A stretch of DNA of 35,281 nt from CAZDXB01 sp964509335 (lineage in GTDB: Bacteria; Bacteroidota; Ignavibacteria; Kapaibacteriales; UBA2268), in NCBI GenBank assembly GCA_964509335.1, contig CAZDXB010000027.1, forward strand, positions 1-35,281. The letters are read 5' to 3'. The notes beneath the pieces are model-generated. The model was not told where the DNA came from and ran no database searches. It saw only the letters and a list, made by a program, of their open reading frames with translations. The position numbers and the translations under genes were made by a program. This document shows, piece by piece, positions 30,691 through 35,281 of this stretch; positions within the stretch are counted from its first letter, which is position 1; each line of letters opens with the position of its first letter.

Positions 30691-31713
30691 AAACAAACTA
30701 TCATCATCGTTCTTTTCGACTTTGAAGTGTTTATACGCCAGCTCGGTCGCTTTTCTGCCGCGGGGCGTTCTTTGTATGAAGCCTTGCTGGATTAAAAACG
30801 GCTCGTAAACTTCTTCTATCGTGCCGGCTTCTTCGCCGATAGCCGCCGATATTGTGTTGATGCCGACCGGTCCGCCGCCGAATTTTTCCAGTATTGTCAG
30901 TATTATCCGTTTGTCCATATCGTCCAATCCGTATTCGTCAACTTCTAAGGCTTCGAGCGTCATTTTCGATATTTCCTTAGTTATTTTTCCGTCGCCTTTT
31001 ACTTGCGCGAAGTCTCTGGCTCGTCTTAAAAGTCTGTTGGCTATTCGCGGCGTGCCTCTGGAGCGTTTCGCTATTTCGACGGCGCCTTCTTCGTTTATTT
31101 CCGCGCCGAGAATGCTGGAGGAGCGCTTCACGATTTGCAGAATGCTCTGGGCGGGATAGTAGTCCAGCCGGTTCATTATTCCGAACCGCGAGCGCAAGGG
31201 AGCCGTCAGCAGTCCCGCTCTCGTTGTGGCGCCGACTAAAGTAAAGTTCGGCAAATTGATTTGGATTGTCCGAGCCGAGGGTCCGGAGTCTATCATAATA
31301 TCCAGCCGGTATTCTTCCATTGCCGAATACAGATATTCTTCTACTATCGGCGTTAGGCGGTGTATTTCGTCTATAAACAATACTTCGTTCGCTTCCAAAT
31401 TAGTCAGCAAGCCGGCTAAGTCGCCGGGCTTTTCCAGAACCGGTCCGGAGCTTATTTTAATATCGACGCCCAGTTCTCTGGCGGTTATATAGCTCAAGGT
31501 CGTTTTGCCGAGGCCGGGAGGTCCCGTCAGTAGAACGTGGTCGAGCGCTTCGCCTCTTTGTTTCGCCGCTTCGATGAATATCTTCAGATTATCGACAATT
31601 TTAGTTTGCCCGACAAATTCGTCGAATATCTTAGGGCGCAACGCGACTTCAAATTCGTCGTCGTTTACCGTTGCTGGCGAGGTTATGTCTGATTTTCGCT
31701 TTTTGTCTTCCAT
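30688..31713 (-). CDS. ruvB: Holliday junction branch-migration ATPase RuvB
   Basis: RuvB forms the hexameric AAA+ motor that, with RuvA, drives branch migration of Holliday junctions. Visible motifs are Walker A GPPGLGKTT (64-72), Walker B LFIDEIHRL (112-120), sensor 1 GATTRAGLL (161-169), the arginine finger in PLRSRFG (Arg174), and a C-terminal winged helix containing GGPVGINTISAAIGEE and RTPRGR. The length of 341 aa is normal. The gene stands alone on the minus strand, convergent with the toxin-antitoxin operon and divergent from the VanZ-like gene; ruvA and ruvC are not in this window. The ATG at 31713-31711 has no obvious ribosome-binding site. Confidence 0.98.
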   Translation of the reverse strand: MEDKKRKSDITSPATVNDDEFEVALRPKIFDEFVGQTKIVDNLKIFIEAAKQRGEALDHVLLTGPPGLGKTTLSYITARELGVDIKISSGPVLEKPGDLAGLLTNLEANEVLFIDEIHRLTPIVEEYLYSAMEEYRLDIMIDSGPSARTIQINLPNFTLVGATTRAGLLTAPLRSRFGIMNRLDYYPAQSILQIVKRSSSILGAEINEEGAVEIAKRSRGTPRIANRLLRRARDFAQVKGDGKITKEISKMTLEALEVDEYGLDDMDKRIILTILEKFGGGPVGINTISAAIGEEAGTIEEVYEPFLIQQGFIQRTPRGRKATELAYKHFKVEKNDDDSLF

Positions 31714-31848
31714 AATTTCGATTAACTAATTCAAAAGATTATTCAAAATACGGATTTGCTCAAATATACCAAAATCCAAAATAGAGATTGGTTATTATCT
31801 CGGTCGTTTTTAAATTGCTTAGGATTTGGATAACGATATTATTGATTT

Positions 31849-33081
31849 ATGGGAAAATCGAACAAAAAATATATATTCTCGCCCTTAGTAAATCTCATTT
31901 TGTATGATTTGCTACTGATTGCCGCTCCTTTCCTGATGCTTCAAAATTATCTACAAAAATCCATTAGGGATTTGTCCGAAGTGAGCTTGGAATTGTTCGG
32001 CGTCGAAATTCCCGTTCTGGTTTTTACCGCGGCGGTAGCGCTTATTGCCTTAATTATATATTTATTTAGGAGGATTACTTTAACGAGGTTATTATTTTCG
32101 GGCGTTGTTTTAGTTATGATAGCGATTGGTCAGTGGACGGCTGATTTCTATATGGCGCATTCTTTCTATGATTTGCAAAACAATTGGCATTATTTCGCTT
32201 ACGGACTTTTCTCTTTCGTTATGTATCGATACGTGAATTCCCATAATTTGCCACTTCAAAAGACGATTCTAATTATTTTTCTGAAAGCGGCGGCGTTATC
32301 TACTTTCGACGAAGGCGCTCAGGTGTTTTTGTCGGATAGAATATTCGATATCTGCGACATAGCCAAGGATATGTGGGGCGCTTTAATGGGGATAATAATC
32401 GTTTTCCTAATCGTTCGCGAAGGCAAAGATTTTAAGAGTAGAAAATTTCGTCGTCGTAAGCTAAAGGATTACTTGCGCTTTCCGTCCTCGGTTTTAGTTT
32501 TGGGAGTTGTCTTTTCTTATATTTGGCTGTTAATCGCTTCTTCTTTAACTGAAACTGAATATATAGTTGAAGCGGTAGCGCTGACCGTTATCGTATTTAT
32601 ATTGGTTTTTTTCATTTTACATTTAAGCCAATTCAAGGTTTTTCAATACTTTTTTACGGGTTTAGCTATCGTTTTGATAATCTTATTTATCTGGCGAGTC
32701 TCGAGTTATGAAAAACAAGTTAAATATGAATCGCCCGGAGTTACGTCTTACAAAGGAGTTCCGATATTGTATTTTGATTTCATAATATTCCCAAGCGGCG
32801 GTTTTAGAATAGTCGATAAAAAGGAGTTCTTTTATAAAGGCGACCGTTACGTTCTATACAGGCGCAAAGCGGATATACTTTTGATAGGAAGCGGACCAAA
32901 CGGCGAAGGCGGACAAGGATTCGAAGGAACGCAGTTTGTTGAGAATAAATATTTTCTTTACAATCCTATAGCTAACGCCGGGATGCAGGTATTGATTTTT
33001 GAAACTCCCGAGGCGTGTAAGGTATATAATCGTTTGAAGTCCGAAGGCAAAAAAGTTCTGTTTATAGTTCACAATTACTGA
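31849..33081 (+). CDS. VanZ-like membrane protein fused to a Mth938-like (DUF498) domain (410 aa)
   Basis: The N-terminal ~290 residues carry about eight hydrophobic helices. Within them, residues 113-180 match a VanZ-like domain: WHYFAYGLFSFVMYRY (His114), TFDEGAQVFLSDRIFDICDIAKD with Asp154, Glu155, Gln158, Arg164, Asp167, Asp170 and Asp174, then a glycine-containing helix. The soluble C-terminus (~300-410) looks like a Mth938/NDUFAF3 fold, with KADILLIGSGPNGEG and VLIFETPEACKVYNRLKSEGKKVLF, equivalent to that family's 'dilliGtG' and 'm.T..A...YN.L..EGR.V'. VanZ-like proteins are linked to glycopeptide tolerance in Gram-positives, but most have unknown roles. The fusion is not one I know as standard. 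The TPR gene follows with one spacer base, so they probably act together. Confidence 0.7.
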   Translation: MGKSNKKYIFSPLVNLILYDLLLIAAPFLMLQNYLQKSIRDLSEVSLELFGVEIPVLVFTAAVALIALIIYLFRRITLTRLLFSGVVLVMIAIGQWTADFYMAHSFYDLQNNWHYFAYGLFSFVMYRYVNSHNLPLQKTILIIFLKAAALSTFDEGAQVFLSDRIFDICDIAKDMWGALMGIIIVFLIVREGKDFKSRKFRRRKLKDYLRFPSSVLVLGVVFSYIWLLIASSLTETEYIVEAVALTVIVFILVFFILHLSQFKVFQYFFTGLAIVLIILFIWRVSSYEKQVKYESPGVTSYKGVPILYFDFIIFPSGGFRIVDKKEFFYKGDRYVLYRRKADILLIGSGPNGEGGQGFEGTQFVENKYFLYNPIANAGMQVLIFETPEACKVYNRLKSEGKKVLFIVHNY

Positions 33082-33082
33082 T

Positions 33083-33985
33083 ATGACCGAAAAACCAAAG
33101 ACAAATAACGACGTAAAACCCGAAAGAATCCTATCGATAATGATAGGGGGCGTTTGGGCTTTTATTGTAATCTTCGCGATTGTTTCTTTGAGCGAACCCG
33201 ATTGGCTGACAATGGTTTCGAAGAAGAACAAAAGAGAGGAAGTCGGGACGATGATAAAAAACGGCGTCGCGTTATCGCGAAAAGGAGAAGAACAAAAAGC
33301 TATTCAAACGTATAAAGAAGCGTTGGAGATAATGCCGAGTTTCGCCGAGGCTAAAGTAAATATGGGAGTGTCTTATAAAAGGCTACATAAATACGATAAA
33401 GCAATAGAACTATTTCGCGAAGCTTTGGCTATGTCCCCGCCTGATTCGTCGAATATCTATTCTAATCTAGGCGACGTTTACTCGGCTTTGGGCGACACCG
33501 TGAAAGCCAGAAAGTATTTCCAGAAAGCAATGGAAAGTGAAATATCGATTATTTCCCGTTTAATGAAAGAGGGAAACTTCTATTTTCGAAAAAAGAATTG
33601 GGGGAAAGCTCTTAAGTTTTACGAACGTTGCTTAAATAAACGTTTCGATATGAAAAATCACTATATTTCCACGTTAAAAAAAGCTAGGGTTGATTATGTA
33701 AGAGAGCCTAAAGAGCTTAAATCAATAAAAAGTTTGTTAACCGAGAGCGAAAAACGAATAAACAAAAGGTTGCATCGTTTTGACAGTTCAGCGTTTATCA
33801 AAACCGTTAAGCAAGATAAGGGGCTTGCCGTTAACTACAATAAAGTCGGGTTCTGTTTGGCGAGGACGGGGCGTTTCGACGAAGCTATAGACTGTTTTTA
33901 CAAAGCGCTCGAAGTTTGGAGCGATTACAGAGACGCGAAACTTAACGTACGATATATTTTAGAAAAACGAGATAAACTTGACTAG
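33083..33985 (+). CDS. Membrane-anchored TPR protein (300 aa)
   Basis: A short Lys-rich cytoplasmic tail precedes one transmembrane segment (ILSIMIGGVWAFIVIFAIVSL, about 16-36). After that come TPR units: about 52-85 (MIKNGVALSRKGEEQKAIQTYKEALEIMP), 86-120 (KVNMGVSYKRLHKYDKAIELFREALAMSP), 123-155 (SNLGDVYSALGDTVKARKYFQKAME) and a diverged one at 160-190. Another lies near the C-terminus (NYNKVGFCLARTGRFDEAIDCFYKALEVW). The intervening basic helical stretch (~200-245) is not clearly TPR. It starts one base after the VanZ-like gene stop (TGA-T-ATG), so the two are translationally coupled and probably interact. TPRs mediate protein-protein contacts; the partner is unknown. Confidence 0.85.
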   Translation: MTEKPKTNNDVKPERILSIMIGGVWAFIVIFAIVSLSEPDWLTMVSKKNKREEVGTMIKNGVALSRKGEEQKAIQTYKEALEIMPSFAEAKVNMGVSYKRLHKYDKAIELFREALAMSPPDSSNIYSNLGDVYSALGDTVKARKYFQKAMESEISIISRLMKEGNFYFRKKNWGKALKFYERCLNKRFDMKNHYISTLKKARVDYVREPKELKSIKSLLTESEKRINKRLHRFDSSAFIKTVKQDKGLAVNYNKVGFCLARTGRFDEAIDCFYKALEVWSDYRDAKLNVRYILEKRDKLD

Positions 33986-34236
33986 TCCTGATTGAACCCA
34001 ATTATTAAAAATAATTAATTAAAAAAGTTTGAGACTTTTGAGTTCCTATTGTGTCTTTCTAGGTAAGATTGAATACAAAATTCATTATATTATATCAGTA
34101 AAATTTACTAATTTGCAGTGGTAGAGGTTATGTGAAAATGTAGGGATGAATAAAAAGAACTTAGATGATTGATTCAATTAAATAGATGTACTTGTTATAA
34201 TTTAAATAGTTTTATTAACTTTTTGGAGATTTTATT
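33986..34236 (+). promoter_or_regulatory. AT-rich gap upstream of the last secreted-protein gene
   Basis: A 250-bp stretch without an open frame. A purely A/T hairpin (AATTATT-AAA-AATAATT) near 34000-34016, followed by an A-run, sits just after the TPR gene but is a weak terminator at best. GGAG at about 34224-34227 is the ribosome-binding site for the gene at 34237. No clear operator was seen. Confidence 0.35.
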
Positions 34237-35281
34237 ATGTTAAGTAAATTGCTTACGCGTTTCGGTTTTTTGTTGATAGCTTTCTTCGCGCTTTCAGTTC
34301 TTAATTTAAAAGCGCAAGATTGTGATCAGGTTCAAGAAATGGATTTTGAATATGATCATTCGGCGTATCAACAACTATATCCGAGCTATGATTATAACTG
34401 GACGGGGTACGTATATTACTACCGTTACAGAAGTTATAATTTGCCTTTTTCTTTCTGTTTCGACGGTAGAACTTTCAACAGAGTATATGTAACCGGCAAC
34501 GGACAGGTTCAGTTCTATCCTTGGCCCAGCGGCGGTAGGATTTATTATTATTACCACAGATGGCTAGGAAGATATAAGAACTTGATTTCGGCATGGGGCG
34601 CTCAGATGTACGGCGCCGGTTCCTATTACGGAAATCAAGTGGGCGCTAGAAACGGCTGGGCTGTCAGAGGTTCTTCTCCGAACCGAGTTATGGTTTTTGA
34701 ATGGTACAGAAATGTTTTCCATTATAGAACCGGTTCTCGTGTAACGTTCCAAATTCAATTGCACGAAGGAAATAATCAGGTGGTAATTCACTACGGCGAG
34801 ATGAGAGGCTCAGGATATTATTATTATTGGGAGTATTATCCGGATACATACGGTTGGCTTTATTATCGTCCGATTACTGGGATTGCAGGAAGCGACGGAA
34901 GCACGAGTTCTCCCGGAACAGATTATATAAACATCTATCCTCCCGGCGCGCACGGAGCCAGCGAATGGGAAGCGCATTATTCATCTATAAACCCAAGTCC
35001 AAGGAACGGTTATTCGGCTTGGACGAAACAGTCCTTCTACGTTGATAATAGAGACGATATGAAGGATTTAAGATTTATTTTTGGCTCTTCTAACCCCGAG
35101 ATAATAAATACAATTCCAACTGCCGGTCAAATCCTTCGCAAAGGACAAGTTTACGGCGGAACCGACGACGAAGAAAATCATCCAGCTGTATTTGTCTTAA
35201 GACAAGGCGGACAACCTTCGGTAAAAATACTATACAGAATATACGGACCGGGCAAGGAAGACGCTTACGGCAGTCAAGTTA
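34237..35281 (+). CDS. Secreted Tyr-rich protein with a nidogen-like domain, 3' end outside the window
   Basis: The frame is open for 348 codons to the window edge, with a GGAG site nine bases before the ATG. Residues 1-26 are a Sec signal peptide (LLTRFGFLLIAFFALSVLNLKAQ). The mature N-terminus has FCFDGRTFNRVYVTGNGQVQF, a central VMVFEWYRNVF and FQIQLHEGNNQVVIHYGEM. Together these form the 'F.f.g..y..v.vs.nG...F / F.veW.n / FQv.LyE..g.I.f.Y' pattern of nidogen-like extracellular domains, also seen at about residues 1971-2155 of the giant. The chain is strikingly rich in Tyr and Trp (runs of four Tyr). After about residue 245 a new segment begins (INTIPTAGQILRKGQVYGG) that I cannot name. Surface location is likely; the function is unknown. 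Confidence 0.75.
   Translation, partial: MLSKLLTRFGFLLIAFFALSVLNLKAQDCDQVQEMDFEYDHSAYQQLYPSYDYNWTGYVYYYRYRSYNLPFSFCFDGRTFNRVYVTGNGQVQFYPWPSGGRIYYYYHRWLGRYKNLISAWGAQMYGAGSYYGNQVGARNGWAVRGSSPNRVMVFEWYRNVFHYRTGSRVTFQIQLHEGNNQVVIHYGEMRGSGYYYYWEYYPDTYGWLYYRPITGIAGSDGSTSSPGTDYINIYPPGAHGASEWEAHYSSINPSPRNGYSAWTKQSFYVDNRDDMKDLRFIFGSSNPEIINTIPTAGQILRKGQVYGGTDDEENHPAVFVLRQGGQPSVKILYRIYGPGKEDAYGSQV

Overview
The window reads as chromosomal DNA of a member of the FCB superphylum (Bacteroidota/Chlorobi, possibly Ignavibacteria- or Kapabacteria-like). Grounds are the secreted proteins of the 'VGIGT..P...ALLELSSTEKGLLIPRLT' type, multi-domain surface proteins with GEVED-like and nidogen-like domains, and a lysine 2,3-aminomutase/AblB osmolyte pathway. 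The phylum call is an inference from protein style, since no rRNA or tRNA gene was seen.

Region 1 (1-19,851) is a surface/secreted-protein locus. Three minus-strand genes (a partial secreted protein, a secreted protein with a C-terminal dockerin-like calcium loop, and an 810-aa secreted protein) diverge across a 0.5-kb AT-rich regulatory gap from two plus-strand genes. The first of these is an 854-aa fibre-like protein with a 185-aa tandem repeat and a C1q-like C-terminal head. The second is a 3820-aa modular giant. The 810-aa protein and the giant share a 'G.W..p.TW' module and end in the same short motif (N.G.I.IGE). All carry Sec-type signal peptides and none shows a recognisable type IX C-terminal sorting domain.

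Region 2 (19,997-22,545) is a tight three-gene NAD-salvage operon: a macro-domain protein, nicotinate phosphoribosyltransferase (pncB) and nicotinamidase (pncA). It is followed by a 0.7-kb gap holding a MITE-like element with 12-bp perfect terminal inverted repeats and several strong hairpins.

Region 3 (23,230-29,071) contains lysine 2,3-aminomutase (ablA) and beta-lysine acetyltransferase (ablB), which together should make the compatible solute N-epsilon-acetyl-beta-lysine. Between them lie a sodium:solute symporter, a 288-aa Asn/Glu/Arg-rich protein that looks like a strongly diverged flagellin, and a lipoprotein with an eight-bladed PQQ-type propeller.

Region 4 (29,104-35,281) has a HigB-like toxin with a HigA-ImmA/IrrE antitoxin-peptidase behind a perfect 8-1-8 palindrome. 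It is followed by a convergent ruvB, a VanZ-like/Mth938-like membrane fusion protein coupled to a membrane-anchored TPR protein, and a truncated secreted Tyr-rich protein whose domain resembles one inside the giant. No CRISPR array, tRNA, rRNA or intact transposase was seen.
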